Assembly (NCBI GenBank): GCA_023512105.1
Contig: JAIMAE010000011.1
Coordinates: 1 to 37,010 of the forward strand
Reading direction: 5' to 3'
Length of the DNA stretch: 37,010 bases
Origin: Bacillota bacterium
Lineage (GTDB): Bacteria; Bacillota; Sulfobacillia; Sulfobacillales; Sulfobacillaceae
Every line of letters begins with the position of its first letter. Positions within the stretch are counted from its first letter, which is position 1. The translations under genes and the position numbers were made by a program. Under the pieces are notes generated by a model. That model ran no database searches and had not been told where the DNA came from. It saw nothing but the letters and a program-made list of their open reading frames with translations. Below are positions 19,617-29,231 of this stretch, in pieces.

Positions 19617-20485
19617 GGCGCCACCTCCGCTTCCGCTTCCCGCTCCAGCCACATCCGCGCCGCCACCCGCGCCAGCGCGCGCAGGCGACCCAGGTAGGCC
19701 TGCCGCTCGGTCACCGAGATCGCCCCCCGGGCGTCGAGGGTATTGAAGAGATGCGAACCCTTGAGCAGTTGTTCGTACCCCGGTCGCAACAGACCGGCCT
19801 CAAACAGGCGCCGCGCCTCTCCCTCGGCGATGCGGAACAACTCGAACAGCACCTCGGGTTCGGCCCACTCGAAGCTGTAGGCGGCTTGCTCGTATTCTAC
19901 CCGTTGGAAGAGCTCGGCGTAGGTCACGCCTTCGGCCCACTGGATCGACCAGACGTCCTCGGTCCCGGCCAGATAGCTGGTCAACCGTTCCAATCCGTAG
20001 GTCAATTCGGCGGACACCGGGCGACACTCCTGTCCCCCGACCTGCTGGAAGTAGGTGAACTGCGTCACCTCCATCCCGTCCAGCCACACCTCCCACCCCA
20101 ATCCGAAGGCCCCCAGGCTCGGGGACTCCCAGTTGTCCTCCACCAAGCGGATGTCGTGGTGGCGGCGGTCGATCCCCAAGCGCTCCAAGCTGCGCAGGTA
20201 GAGTTCGACCACGTCGTCGGGACTCGGCTTTAACAAGACCTGGAATTGGTGGTGCTGGTAGAGGCGGTTGGGGTTTTCGCCGTACCGCCCGTCGGCCGGG
20301 CGGCGCGACGGCTGTACGTACGCCACCCGCCAGGGACGGGGGCCCAGGGCCATAAAAAAGGTCCAGGGGTGCATGGTCCCCGCCCCCATCTCCACGTCGT
20401 ACGGCTCCGCCAACACCGCCCCTTGGTCGGCCCAAAACTGCTTGAGTCGCATCACTACGTCCTGCAAGGTTGCTACCCTGGTCAC
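19613..20485 (-). CDS. glyQ: Glycyl-tRNA synthetase alpha subunit
   Basis: The catalytic subunit of the tetrameric class II glycyl-tRNA synthetase. Family signatures are [23 protein letters not shown] (split here as [12 protein letters not shown] and [15 protein letters not shown]), [20 protein letters not shown] and [21 protein letters not shown] near the active site. At 290 aa it is of usual length. It starts with GTG at 20485, overlapping the recO stop by 4 nt (GTGA). It is translationally coupled at both ends, to recO before and glyS after. Confidence 0.96.
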   Translation of the reverse strand: MTRVATLQDVVMRLKQFWADQGAVLAEPYDVEMGAGTMHPWTFFMALGPRPWRVAYVQPSRRPADGRYGENPNRLYQHHQFQVLLKPSPDDVVELYLRSLERLGIDRRHHDIRLVEDNWESPSLGAFGLGWEVWLDGMEVTQFTYFQQVGGQECRPVSAELTYGLERLTSYLAGTEDVWSIQWAEGVTYAELFQRVEYEQAAYSFEWAEPEVLFELFRIAEGEARRLFEAGLLRPGYEQLLKGSHLFNTLDARGAISVTERQAYLGRLRALARVAARMWLEREAEAEVAP

Positions 20486-21324
20486 TCCGCCGTCTTCCCT
20501 TCGTTCTCTTCTACCGGACTCGCTCCCTCGGCGGCGGCCGGTGGCCGTCGCCCGCCTTTCCAGGAGGCCATCTCCAAGGCGGAAACCTCCTGCAAAAAGT
20601 CAAAGGCCTTGGGAAGCCGCCCCCCGTGGATGGCCAGACTTTGGCGCAAGACAAACTGCGCCTCCTGGCGCACCGTGCCTTGGGCGCGCACCCTTCCAAA
20701 CTGGTCCTCCTCACCGTGCAGCCACTGGCGCAGTGTCCAGTACAGCCCGGCTCCCAGCCGCGCCGCCTGCTCCCCCAGCTGGCGGCGACACGACTCGCAG
20801 ACCAGGCTTCCCTCCCACAGGTCCAGTCCCACCGGCGGGGCCAACGGGCCCTGGCAGTGCCCGCACTGGTCGGGATCGATGCCGAATCCCGCCACCGCCA
20901 ACAATTGAAAGGCGGCTTGCAGCCCCACCGACGGGGCGTCTTTGCCCTCATTGAGCGCGGACAGCGCCCCCACCAGGACCTTAAAGGCGGCGGGGTGGGG
21001 ATCGTGCAGCGAAAACAGCGCCTCGATGATCCCCGCCAGGGCAAACCCCCAACCCAAGCGCTCCAAGTCCTGACCCAGTCGCGACCAGCCGGTCTCCAAC
21101 TCGGCGCTCTGCAAGGTGTCGAGTCCGCCGCGCCCCCGGTAGAGGCGAAAATAGGCGTAGGCCAGGGGTTGGACGGCGGCCAGGAGGCGGCTGGTCGGGC
21201 GCCGGGCGCCGCGGGCCACCGCGTCCACCATCCCTTGTTCCTGACAGAAAATCCGCACCAGGCTGTCCGCTTCCCGGTAGGCTCGGACCTTCAGCACCAC
21301 GCCGCGATCTTGATACTGTGGCAT
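20482..21324 (-). CDS. recO: DNA repair protein RecO
   Basis: RecO works with RecR to load RecA onto SSB-coated DNA and to anneal strands. The 280-aa protein has the N-terminal OB-fold ([26 protein letters not shown]) and the helical zinc domain with CGHCQGPL and, 20 residues later, CESCRRQ: four cysteines suited to bind zinc, as in Gram-positive RecO. The C-terminus is a Glu/Ala-rich tail. ATG at 21324 lies 4 nt after the era stop; a TTG at 21357 is possible but would lie inside era and adds unconserved residues. No strong SD is seen, so coupling to era is likely. Confidence 0.9.
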   Translation of the reverse strand: MPQYQDRGVVLKVRAYREADSLVRIFCQEQGMVDAVARGARRPTSRLLAAVQPLAYAYFRLYRGRGGLDTLQSAELETGWSRLGQDLERLGWGFALAGIIEALFSLHDPHPAAFKVLVGALSALNEGKDAPSVGLQAAFQLLAVAGFGIDPDQCGHCQGPLAPPVGLDLWEGSLVCESCRRQLGEQAARLGAGLYWTLRQWLHGEEDQFGRVRAQGTVRQEAQFVLRQSLAIHGGRLPKAFDFLQEVSALEMASWKGGRRPPAAAEGASPVEENEGKTAE

Positions 21325-21328
21325 CGCG

Positions 21329-22237
21329 TCAGCTGGAACCGGATTCGCTGAAGCCAAACCGGCGCAGCCATTCCTCCTGGTCGCGCCAGCGCTTGCGCAC
21401 CTTGACCCACAGATCCAGGTAGACCGCGTGCCCGTAGTAGGCTTCGAGCTCGAGGCGCGACGCCTCTCCGATCCGGCGCAGCATGCGTCCCCCTTCCCCG
21501 ATCACGATCCCTTTTTGACTGTCGCGTTCCACCACGATCGAGGCCCGGACGTAGACCAGCCGCTCCGAGCGCCGAGTCCGCTCCTCGACCAGCACCGCCA
21601 CCGAATGCGGAATCTCCTGGGCCAAAAACAGGAGCACCTTTTCCCGGATGACCTCGGCGATGTAGAAGTCCTCCGGCTGGTCGGTGACCACCTCGTCCGG
21701 GTAGTACCGAAAGCCTTCGGGCATCGCCGCCAGCGCGTCGGCCACCAACTGGTCGAGGCCCGCCCCGGTCTCTGCCGAGATGAGGTAATGGCGCGGATAG
21801 TCGCCTAACCGCAAGTAACCGACCAGGAGGGGCTCGGGATCGCGCACCAAGTCGACCTTGTTGGCCAATAGCCAGGTGGGGGTCTTGACCTGAGCGCAGG
21901 CCTTGGCCACTCGCTCGTCCTCTTCCCGGGGTGGACGGCTGATGTCAACAATATGCCATAACAAGTCGACATCTTTCATCTGGGTTTCCGCCGCCTTGAC
22001 CATCCGCTCGGCCAATTTGGTGCGCGGCCGGTGGATGCCGGGGGTGTCGACCAGGATCAGCTGCCCGTTCGGGGCGTGGTAGATCCCGCGAATCACGTTG
22101 CGAGTGGTCTGGGGCTTTGGGGTGGCGATGGCCACCTTGCGGCCCAAAATCGCGTTCAACAGGGTCGACTTGCCCACGTTGGGGCGTCCCACCAAGGCCA
22201 CAAACCCAGCCCGATACGGAGCGTCAGCCGCCGTCAT
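21329..22237 (-). CDS. era: GTPase Era
   Basis: Era is an essential GTPase that binds 16S rRNA during 30S maturation. The 302-aa protein has G1 GRPNVGKST, the TTRN switch, G3 DTPGIHRPRTKLAERM, G4 NKVD and G5 SAETGAGLDQL, followed by the C-terminal KH domain (REKVLLFLAQEIPHSVAV, QKGIVIGEGGRMLRRIG). The ATG at 22237 follows a G-rich SD (AGAGGGGGG). It lies 30 nt after the CNNM-family gene. The tail ends soon after the KH domain as usual. Confidence 0.97.
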   Translation of the reverse strand: MTAADAPYRAGFVALVGRPNVGKSTLLNAILGRKVAIATPKPQTTRNVIRGIYHAPNGQLILVDTPGIHRPRTKLAERMVKAAETQMKDVDLLWHIVDISRPPREEDERVAKACAQVKTPTWLLANKVDLVRDPEPLLVGYLRLGDYPRHYLISAETGAGLDQLVADALAAMPEGFRYYPDEVVTDQPEDFYIAEVIREKVLLFLAQEIPHSVAVLVEERTRRSERLVYVRASIVVERDSQKGIVIGEGGRMLRRIGEASRLELEAYYGHAVYLDLWVKVRKRWRDQEEWLRRFGFSESGSS

Positions 22238-22267
22238 GTTCCCCCCCTCTCCCGACCCCAACCGCCC

Positions 22268-23554
22268 TCATTCCCCCTCCGAGCTTGCCACCGGCGTCTC
22301 CGAGGTCACCTTTTGGCGCAAGGTCAGCCGTTTGACTCGCCGCCCCACCACCTTGGCCACGGTAAATTCCCATCCCTCCGCCTCCACCACCTCCCCCTCC
22401 ACCGGGGCCCGTCCCAGGAGGTGGAGGATGAGGCCGCCCACCGTGTCAAAATCCTCGTGAGGGAAGTGCGTCCCCAACAGCTCGTTGAGCTCGTCGATCG
22501 GTTCTAATCCGTCCATCTCGTAGACGCCCGGCTCCACCTCGCGCACGGTCAGGTCCTCGGTGTCGTATTCGTCGTGGATCTCGCCCACGATCTCCTCCAA
22601 CAGGTCTTCGATGGTGACGATCCCGGCGGTACCTCCGTACTCGTCCAACACCACCGCGATCTGGGTGCGCCGGTTGCGGAAATCCGCCAACAACTCGCTG
22701 ATCGGCTTGGTTTCCGGCACGTAATGGACCGGCCGCAACAGCTCGGACACCGGCGTGTTGGGGTCGCGCTCCTTCAAATAGGCCAAAAGGTCGCGGGCGT
22801 AGACCATGCCGATCACGTCGTCGATGGTGTCCCGGTAGACCGGAAGTCGCGAGTGTCCCCAGTGGATGAATGCCTCCCAGGCATCGCTCAAGGTGGCATC
22901 CGCCCGGAGCGCCTTGACGTCGATCCGAGGCACCATCACCTCGCGCACCACGGTATCGCCAAACTCGAACACGCTTTGGATCAGCTCGCGCTCGTTGGCC
23001 TCGATCAGCCCTTCCTCTTCCCCTACCTCAACCAGGGTGCGTATCTCCTCCTCGGTGATCAGTCTTCCCCCCTCCGCCTTCCCCCCAAAGAGTCGAATCA
23101 CCGCCACCCCGATGGAGGTCAACAGGCGGACGATGGGATAAAAAAAACGGACGGAAAAAGACAGGAAGGGAGCCAGTTTCAAGGCCACCGTCTCGGGATT
23201 GTGGGCGGCGTAGGTCTTGGGCGTGATCTCCGCCGCCAACAGCACCACCACCGCCATCACCACGCTGGCCCAGGCCACGCCCACCGGCCCAAAGTAGGCG
23301 ATGAAGGCCCCGGTTGCCAGCGAAGAGGCCACCACGTTGGTGACGTTATTGCCGAACAGCACCGTGCCGAGGAGCCGGTTGGGGTCGCGAATCAGCCGCT
23401 CCACCTCCCGACCGTGGCGGGCCCCCTCCGCCACCAAGTTGCGCACCCGTCCGCGCGACAGCGCCATCATCGCTGTTTCGGCCATAGAAAATAACGCGGA
23501 TAAGACCAAGAGCAGGACCAGCGCCGCGACGGGTATCCAGCGAACGTCCTTCAC
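22268..23554 (-). CDS. CNNM/CorC-family membrane protein with CBS pair (hemolysin-C-like)
   Basis: A 428-aa membrane protein of the family linked to magnesium and cobalt transport. The N-terminal DUF21 domain holds three to four TM segments ([20 protein letters not shown], then [18 protein letters not shown]). Next come an acidic linker, two CBS domains ([32 protein letters not shown]) and the C-terminal CorC_HlyC domain ([34 protein letters not shown]). The GTG at 23554 has GGGAG ~6 nt upstream. It sits between dgkA and era where B. subtilis has cdd; no cdd is seen here. Older names call it hemolysin, without evidence for haemolysis. Confidence 0.93.
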   Translation of the reverse strand: MKDVRWIPVAALVLLLVLSALFSMAETAMMALSRGRVRNLVAEGARHGREVERLIRDPNRLLGTVLFGNNVTNVVASSLATGAFIAYFGPVGVAWASVVMAVVVLLAAEITPKTYAAHNPETVALKLAPFLSFSVRFFYPIVRLLTSIGVAVIRLFGGKAEGGRLITEEEIRTLVEVGEEEGLIEANERELIQSVFEFGDTVVREVMVPRIDVKALRADATLSDAWEAFIHWGHSRLPVYRDTIDDVIGMVYARDLLAYLKERDPNTPVSELLRPVHYVPETKPISELLADFRNRRTQIAVVLDEYGGTAGIVTIEDLLEEIVGEIHDEYDTEDLTVREVEPGVYEMDGLEPIDELNELLGTHFPHEDFDTVGGLILHLLGRAPVEGEVVEAEGWEFTVAKVVGRRVKRLTLRQKVTSETPVASSEGE

Positions 23555-23564
23555 CGGTGCTCCC

Positions 23565-24053
23565 CTAACCTCCTTCGCGATCCAGGCCTCTCGGCCCGGC
23601 CCAGACCAAGAGCCCCCCCACAATCCCCCAACCCACCAACAGCCCGACCAACGGCCAAGGATGCCGACTCAACTGTAACACAATGGCCATCGGCAACTCG
23701 CCCACCCGGGGGAGGAAGACGTCGGCCCCCACCGCCGCCGCCCCCAAGGCGGCAATCAAGACCGCTCCGGCCGCCACGTCCTTGGCCACCTCGGCCAGCC
23801 GGTGGTATTCCGGGCTGGCCAGGTCAACCACCGTCTCCACTGCGGTGTTGACCATCTCCGCCACCAGCACCACCGTAATCGCCAGCAGGACGGCCAAAAA
23901 CTCAGAGGCGGGCAGGCGCAACAGCCAACCCAGCCCCAGCATCAACGATGCCGCCGCCAGATGAATGCGCATGTTGCGTTGGGAGGAGATGGCGTAACCC
24001 AGGCCGCGAAACGCGTACCGGAACGATTGCCACAGGTTTTCAGCGCGCTTCAC
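23565..24053 (-). CDS. dgkA: Diacylglycerol/undecaprenol kinase, DgkA family
   Basis: A small integral-membrane kinase; in Gram-positives the family mostly phosphorylates undecaprenol for cell-wall lipid recycling. The core has a basic amphipathic start (WQSFRYAFRGLGYAISSQRN), catalytic EMVNTAVETVVDL and AEVAKDVAAGAVLIAA. At 162 aa it is ~30-40 longer than usual, because an extra hydrophobic segment (residues ~130-152, WPLVGLLVGWGIVGGLLVWA) follows the three expected TM helices. GTG at 24053 overlaps the ybeY end by 14 nt. The CNNM gene follows 10 nt after the stop. Confidence 0.93.
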   Translation of the reverse strand: MKRAENLWQSFRYAFRGLGYAISSQRNMRIHLAAASLMLGLGWLLRLPASEFLAVLLAITVVLVAEMVNTAVETVVDLASPEYHRLAEVAKDVAAGAVLIAALGAAAVGADVFLPRVGELPMAIVLQLSRHPWPLVGLLVGWGIVGGLLVWAGPRGLDREGG

Positions 24054-24501
24054 GGGTGAGTCCCAGCCCCGCCAACACCGCTTCCGCCTTGGCCATCATT
24101 TCCTGTTCCTCCACCGGGGTCTGGTGGTCGTAGCCAAGCAGGTGCAAGGTCCCGTGAACCGCCAAAAACGCCACTTCCCGAGCCAGGGAATGGCCGTATT
24201 CTCGGGCCTGCTCCTGGGCCCGGTCCATCGAGATCACGATGTCGCCTAAAAGCGCGCTGGGTTCTTCCTCCGGCCACGGCTCCCCTTCCCGCTGAGAGAA
24301 CGACAGGACGTCGGTCGTCCGATCGATGCCCCGATATTGGCGGTTGAGGCGACGCACCTCGGAGTCGTCGGTCAGCACCACGCTGACCTCCGCCCCGTCC
24401 AAGCCCCCTTGGTTAACCAGCACTTGGCGGACCGCTAGCCGTACCGTTTCCTCCCATTCGGCGTAACGATGCTCGGGGTGACTTTCCACCCACACCTCCA
24501 C
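24040..24501 (-). CDS. ybeY: Endoribonuclease YbeY (rRNA maturation factor)
   Basis: YbeY is a zinc-dependent RNase involved in 16S rRNA 3'-end processing and ribosome quality control. The 153-aa protein contains LNRQYRGIDRTTDVLSF and the zinc site HGTLHLLGYDH. It starts with GTG at 24501 (AGAGGAG ~9 nt upstream), which lies 89 nt inside the end of the preceding yqfF gene in another frame. Its own end overlaps dgkA by 14 nt. The N-terminus from the chosen GTG covers the expected first strand. Confidence 0.95.
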   Translation of the reverse strand: MEVWVESHPEHRYAEWEETVRLAVRQVLVNQGGLDGAEVSVVLTDDSEVRRLNRQYRGIDRTTDVLSFSQREGEPWPEEEPSALLGDIVISMDRAQEQAREYGHSLAREVAFLAVHGTLHLLGYDHQTPVEEQEMMAKAEAVLAGLGLTREAR

Positions 24502-26614
24502 GCCCTTTGCTCCTCTCCATCTCCTTTAGCACCCGCTCCGGGTATTCGATGCGTTGATGGAAAATCCCCGTCAACACCCGGGTGAAGGTGCGCGCGATGA
24601 TGTCCAATTCCTTCAACGTCAGGTTGGAGTCGTCCAGTTGGCCATCCTGCAGGCGATCTTGAATGATCTTCCGCACCGTGGCCTCGATCAAGGCCGGGGT
24701 GGGATGCTTTAAGGTCCGGCAAATGGCTTCGCTGGCGTCCGCCAACATGACGATGGCCGTCTCCTTGGATTGGGGTTTCGGCCCCTCGTAACGAAAATCC
24801 TCCTCCACCACCCCTTCTCCGGTGTCCGATTCGACCGCCTTGCGGTAAAAATAGCCGATCAGGGTGGTCCCGTGGTGCTCGCGGATAAACTGGACAATCG
24901 CCTCCGGCAACCGCTCCCGGCGGGCCATCTCCAGGCCGTCGCGGACGTGCGAAGAGATGATCAGGGCCGACAGGGCCGGGGACAATTTGTCGTGCGGGTT
25001 TTCCCCCCCAAACTGGTTGTCCACGAAGAAGTACGGGCGCTTGGCCTTGCCGATGTCGTGGTAGTAGGCGCCCACCCGGGCCAGCAGGGAATTGCCTCCC
25101 ACCGCCTCGGTGGCGGCCTCGGCCAGATTGCCCACCATGATGCTGTGGTGGTAGGTGCCCGGGGCCTCCACCAACAACTTGCGCAAGAGCGGCTGGTTGG
25201 GATTGGACAGCTCGATCAGCTTCATCGGGGTCACGATCCCAAACGGGCCTTCCAACAACGGCATCGCCGCCCGGGCGATCCAGGTCGCCAAGGCCCCGTC
25301 CACGAACCCCCAGACCAACCCTTGCCACTGGTGGTACTGGAGCAAGGACGCGCCCTGCATCACGTCCAGGCCGGCCAAGGCAAAGAGGTTGACTCCTCCC
25401 ACCAAAAGGCTGGTCCAGAGCAGGTCGTGGCGGCGCGACAAGACGGAGACGGCGAAGACGGCCGCAACCCCGCCGCAGAAGGAGACCAGGGCGACGTCGA
25501 CGTCGGTCCCGGTCAGCACCGCCATGGCCAGGGACAACACCCCGGCGGTCAAGAGCCCCAGCCCGGCGTCGACCATGGTGGCGACCAACATCGCCACCGC
25601 CGGCACGATCAGGTAGTCCAACATGGGCAGCCGGCTTAACCCGTCGGCGGCGATCAGCCCGGCGACCAGCGCGATGCCCGCGATCACCGCCAAAGCCTCC
25701 CGCTGCAGAAGCGGCCGCCGCAACAGCCACAGGTAGCCGCCCAGCATTCCCACCAAGAGGGCGGCAAACAGCATCGAGCCCAGGATCGGGCCGGGATCAA
25801 ACCCCTGGTCCAACAGGTCCAATTCTCGCAAGACCTGGATGTCTCCGGCGGTGACCCGCTGTCCCTCCACCAACACCTGCTCGCCGCGCAGGATCTTGAC
25901 CAGCGGCACCTGGTTGATCGCCGCCTGCTTGCGGGCCAAGGTATCCTGGACGTTGATGAAGGTGTTGGGCCGAACGTTGGCCTGCCCAAAGGCGGTGAGG
26001 AAGGCCTTAAGTCCGGGGTCGCTCTCCTGCTGGGAAGCCAGCTCGGCCACGAAACTGCGCGCCTCCGCCATCCCGGTGGCGGTGGCCCGGATGCCGTTGC
26101 CGTTGCCCATGACCGAGGCCAGGATGACCAGCGAGTCCTGTTCCAGCTGCGCCAGCTGGGCCGGGCTCAAGGAGAGCACCTCTTGCCAAACCGCCGGGCT
26201 TAAGCTCAGTCCGGTGGCCTTCTCGGCGGCCAGCACCCGCTCGTCCATGGGCACACCGCTGTCCTCCGACAAGGCCTGCAACAGGCGAAACGTGGCCTCT
26301 TCCTGGCTTCTGGCCTGACTTAAGATCGCCGGATTGGTGGTGTAGACGTTGGGCACGTTGGCCGCTGCCGCGGCCCTGGCCTTGGCGGTGGCTCCCCAGT
26401 CGATCACCCCGTAGGGCGCCACCACGTTGCGCGGCGCCAAGTCTCCTACATGCACGTCGATCCGCTGCGAGAACAGGGTCAGGCTGAAGATGGCCGAGAT
26501 GGCCAGCCACACCGCCACCGCCACCGCCAGCAGGCGGGCGGTATGGCTCTCCAACCCCTTGGGGGGCCAGGCCAGGTGCGCTCCCGCCACGCGGCGGGGA
26601 AAAATGGCATTCAT
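24413..26614 (-). CDS. yqfF: 7TM-HD cyclic-di-AMP phosphodiesterase, PgpH/YqfF family
   Basis: A 733-aa membrane hydrolase of the family that degrades c-di-AMP. Order: TM1 (residues ~27-48), an extracellular 7TMR-HDED domain (about 50-270), a block of seven TM helices (about 280-470) and a cytoplasmic HD domain with HSIMVGNLAEAA, YYHDIGKAKRPYFFVDNQ and SSHVRDGLEMARR. The HD metal ligands are present. The ATG at 26614 overlaps the phoH stop by 4 nt. After the HD domain there is an unusual basic/Gly-rich tail (~30 aa, from about KGRGGVGGK) that overlaps ybeY by 89 nt. Confidence 0.95.
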   Translation of the reverse strand: MNAIFPRRVAGAHLAWPPKGLESHTARLLAVAVAVWLAISAIFSLTLFSQRIDVHVGDLAPRNVVAPYGVIDWGATAKARAAAAANVPNVYTTNPAILSQARSQEEATFRLLQALSEDSGVPMDERVLAAEKATGLSLSPAVWQEVLSLSPAQLAQLEQDSLVILASVMGNGNGIRATATGMAEARSFVAELASQQESDPGLKAFLTAFGQANVRPNTFINVQDTLARKQAAINQVPLVKILRGEQVLVEGQRVTAGDIQVLRELDLLDQGFDPGPILGSMLFAALLVGMLGGYLWLLRRPLLQREALAVIAGIALVAGLIAADGLSRLPMLDYLIVPAVAMLVATMVDAGLGLLTAGVLSLAMAVLTGTDVDVALVSFCGGVAAVFAVSVLSRRHDLLWTSLLVGGVNLFALAGLDVMQGASLLQYHQWQGLVWGFVDGALATWIARAAMPLLEGPFGIVTPMKLIELSNPNQPLLRKLLVEAPGTYHHSIMVGNLAEAATEAVGGNSLLARVGAYYHDIGKAKRPYFFVDNQFGGENPHDKLSPALSALIISSHVRDGLEMARRERLPEAIVQFIREHHGTTLIGYFYRKAVESDTGEGVVEEDFRYEGPKPQSKETAIVMLADASEAICRTLKHPTPALIEATVRKIIQDRLQDGQLDDSNLTLKELDIIARTFTRVLTGIFHQRIEYPERVLKEMERSKGRGGVGGKSPRASLRRMGGNGTASGPPSAG

Positions 26615-27585
26615 CGTCGCTCGGCTCCTGGGCGGCGTGCTTCCGCCCGCTCATAGGCGGCGATGATCCGCGCCACCAAGGGGTGGCGCACGACATCCCG
26701 CTCCGAAAGGCGAACGATCTCCACGTCCTCCAGGCCTTCTAGGATCTTGGCCGCCGCCGTCAGCCCGGAGACTTGGCCGCTCGGCAGGTCGATCTGGGTT
26801 TGGTCTCCGGTCACCACCATCCGAGACCCTTGTCCCAGCCTGGTCAAAAACATCTTCATCTGCTCGTAGGTGGTATTCTGCGCCTCATCTAAGATGACGA
26901 AACTCTGGTTGAGGGTTCGCCCCCGCATGTAGGCCAAGGGAGCGATCTCGATGTGGCCGCGCTCCCGGTACTTCTCCGAGGCCTCGGGCCCCAACAGTTC
27001 AAACAAGGCGTCGTACAGCGGGCGGAGATACGGATCGACCTTATCCTCCAGGTCTCCCGGCAAAAAGCCCAACTTCTCTCCGGCTTCGACCGCCGGCCGG
27101 GTCAGGACAATCCGTTCCACCTGGTGGGCGCGCAGCGCCTGCACGGCCATGGCCATGGCCAGAAAGGTCTTTCCGGTCCCTGCCGGCCCAATTCCGAACA
27201 CCAACGTCCGCTTGCGGATCGCCTCCACATACCGCTGCTGCCCCAGGGTCTTGGCGCGGACCACTTTGCCTTGGGTGGTGGTAAAGATCGTCTCGCTGAG
27301 CAGATGGAGAAATTGGGGCTGGGCGCCCTCGCGCACCGCCCGGATCGCCGTCTCCACGGTGGTCCGATAGATCGGCTCGCCGGCGGCGACCCATTCCGCT
27401 AACAGATCCAAAACTTCTCGGGCCTGATTTTGTCCTTCGTGGGAACCGGAGATGGCCACCGTGTTGCCACGGGCAGTCAGCTTGACCGCCAAGGTGTCCT
27501 CAATCACCTTCAAATGCTCGTCGCCATGTCCAAACAAGGTTGTCGCTGCTTGGTTGTCCGCTATCACCCACTGGGTTAGTGGCAA
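26611..27585 (-). CDS. phoH: PhoH family ATPase
   Basis: A 324-aa cytoplasmic P-loop ATPase thought to act in RNA metabolism. An N-terminal KH-like part (LFGHGDEHLKVIEDTLAVKL) is followed by Walker A FGIGPAGTGKTFLAMAMA, RPAVEAGEKLGFLPGDLEDKVDPY in the PhoH core, and Walker B FVILDEAQNTTYEQMKMFLTR with GDQTQIDLP. The start is TTG at 27585, 7 nt after GGGGG; it keeps the whole KH-like domain. It lies 43 nt after yqfD and overlaps yqfF by 4 nt. Confidence 0.95.
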   Translation of the reverse strand: MPLTQWVIADNQAATTLFGHGDEHLKVIEDTLAVKLTARGNTVAISGSHEGQNQAREVLDLLAEWVAAGEPIYRTTVETAIRAVREGAQPQFLHLLSETIFTTTQGKVVRAKTLGQQRYVEAIRKRTLVFGIGPAGTGKTFLAMAMAVQALRAHQVERIVLTRPAVEAGEKLGFLPGDLEDKVDPYLRPLYDALFELLGPEASEKYRERGHIEIAPLAYMRGRTLNQSFVILDEAQNTTYEQMKMFLTRLGQGSRMVVTGDQTQIDLPSGQVSGLTAAAKILEGLEDVEIVRLSERDVVRHPLVARIIAAYERAEARRPGAERR

Positions 27586-27628
27586 TCCGCGTCCCCCTTC
27601 TCCCCTGCGAGAACCCTGACGCCCACCC

Positions 27629-28891
27629 TCACCCGGTGCCGCCCCCCGGATCCGCGGGGCGCAGGCGAGCGCCTGGCGTCCCTCCGCCGGCTCCCCCGCC
27701 TTGTTTGCTTGGCGGCCCGGCGATATTCTCCTCCACCGTCCGTTCCAACCAGACCTTCACACCGTCCTGCTGCCGCTGCACCTGCTCTTGTTGCCCTAAC
27801 ACCGGAGCTTCGGCGGGAATGTTCGCCTGAAGCTCGGCCAACGCGCGCCGTCTGGCCCACTCGGTGGCGGTCTTGACGTCCAACCGGCGGACCCGGCTTA
27901 TCATCTCATTATATACTAACTCTTGGCGTTCGAAAGGGAGGAGGATGCCCCGAAAATAGATCGGCTCGGTGTGGACCTCCAGCTGATAGTGGCGGAAGGG
28001 CACTGGGGGGGACGGAGGTTGCCAGAGCAGCCGGCCGTCGGGCCACACCCAGCGCACCACCGTCAGCCTTCGACCCGGTTGGGTCTCGGTGGCTTGATAC
28101 GATTGAAAGGCGGAGGCCCGGTAGGTGACGGCCGCCCAAACCTCGCCGGCCGCCGGGGTGTTGACCCGCACCTCCGCAGAGGGGCCGGGCGCTTGTCCCG
28201 AGAAGGCCACCACCCCTTCAATCACCACCTGCCCGCGCCGCACCCGCTCCCCAGGTTGCACGGTGGCCCGCCCGATGTAGACCACCACCCGGCGCACCTC
28301 GCCCCCCTTCTGGGCCACCAGATAGGGCACGGTGGCCGGCGGGGGCGGAGGGAGAAAGGGGGCCACGGCGATGGTGACCAGCACCCCTTGCCGTTCCAAC
28401 CCCACCCAGGAGAACTGCGGCAACAGGCTTTGCATCCGCAGTCGAATCCGCTCCAACCGTTCCGGTTGGGCCGACGATCCCAGGGTCAGCCCGGCCTCGG
28501 CCGCCGCGGCGACAATCGCCCGCCGATCTGCCACCGGCAGATTGGCCGCCGGCACGTCCACCAACCACACCCGACCACTGAAAAACGCAAACCACCCCAC
28601 GGCGGCGACCAGCCCGATCCCGATCCCGGGCCGACGCCGAGCGCCCCGCCACACCAAGGGCAGTCCTCCCCGGCGCCCGAAACGCGCCCGCGCCCCGGCC
28701 ATGCGGGCCACCCGCCGCACCGACCCGATGCCCGAAAGGCTCAGGCGCAGGCTGAGCCGCCCCTGGCCCGCGGTAACCGCCCACAGGCGATGGCCGTACG
28801 CCGCCAGTTGGGTCAAAATCGCGCTAGGACGCCCCCCCGAGAACGTCACCTCGATCCACCCGAAGACCCAACGCCAAAACGCCTCTCTCAT
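27629..28891 (-). CDS. yqfD: Sporulation protein YqfD
   Basis: A 420-aa membrane-anchored protein found in endospore formers, made in the mother cell and needed for efficient sporulation in B. subtilis; its molecular role is unknown. The N-terminal ~85 residues form a small domain, then one TM helix (about 90-105, IGIGLVAAVGWFAFFSGRVW) and a large outer domain with RIRLRMQSLLPQFSWVGLERQG and GRATVQPGERVRRGQVVIEG, a hammerhead-like beta segment. The C-terminus is a Gly/Pro-rich tail of ~30 aa. ATG at 28891 overlaps the yqfC stop by 4 nt (ATGA). Confidence 0.93.
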   Translation of the reverse strand: MREAFWRWVFGWIEVTFSGGRPSAILTQLAAYGHRLWAVTAGQGRLSLRLSLSGIGSVRRVARMAGARARFGRRGGLPLVWRGARRRPGIGIGLVAAVGWFAFFSGRVWLVDVPAANLPVADRRAIVAAAAEAGLTLGSSAQPERLERIRLRMQSLLPQFSWVGLERQGVLVTIAVAPFLPPPPPATVPYLVAQKGGEVRRVVVYIGRATVQPGERVRRGQVVIEGVVAFSGQAPGPSAEVRVNTPAAGEVWAAVTYRASAFQSYQATETQPGRRLTVVRWVWPDGRLLWQPPSPPVPFRHYQLEVHTEPIYFRGILLPFERQELVYNEMISRVRRLDVKTATEWARRRALAELQANIPAEAPVLGQQEQVQRQQDGVKVWLERTVEENIAGPPSKQGGGAGGGTPGARLRPADPGGGTG

Positions 28892-29172
28892 CGGCCGCGT
28901 CCCTCCAGCCAACGCACGGTCTCCACGGCGCCGGTGACCAGGATCTCTTGGGGGTCCAACCAGCCGATGACCATGTTTTTACCTTCGACCAAAAGCCGCC
29001 CCTCGGGAAGGGCCAGAAGGATTCGCGACGGATCAAAGGCGATGACCCCGCGATGATTCTCCACCCGAAATTGCAAGGCCCCGACCACCTCGATGCGCGG
29101 CACGTTCCCTAACACTTCCGGGGGAAGGTCCAAGGCTTGGGTGAGGCCATACCACCAACGTCCCCTGCGCAT
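28888..29172 (-). CDS. yqfC: Sporulation protein YqfC
   Basis: A 94-aa small protein paired with YqfD in nearly all endospore formers; function unknown. Family features are LDLPPEVLGNVPRIEVVG, ENHRGVIAFDPSRI and KNMVIGWLDPQEILVTG. The ATG at 29172 has AAGGGAG ~9-11 nt upstream, just after a 7-bp hairpin. It is the first gene of the conserved minus-strand block. A sigma-E-like promoter candidate lies about 60-90 nt upstream. Confidence 0.92.
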   Translation of the reverse strand: MRRGRWWYGLTQALDLPPEVLGNVPRIEVVGALQFRVENHRGVIAFDPSRILLALPEGRLLVEGKNMVIGWLDPQEILVTGAVETVRWLEGRGR

Positions 29173-29190
29173 GCTCAGGCTCCCTTCACC

Positions 29191-29209
29191 GCATCCGTCT
29201 CTCGGATGC
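29191..29209 (-). promoter_or_regulatory. Hairpin in the yqfC leader
   Basis: Perfect 7-bp stem (GCATCCG with CGGATGC) closing a 5-nt loop, ending just before the yqfC SD. It could influence ribosome access or mRNA decay. No T-run follows, so it is not a terminator. Confidence 0.45.
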
Positions 29210-29231
29210 TGTCAGGCCCCTCAACCTGCTT

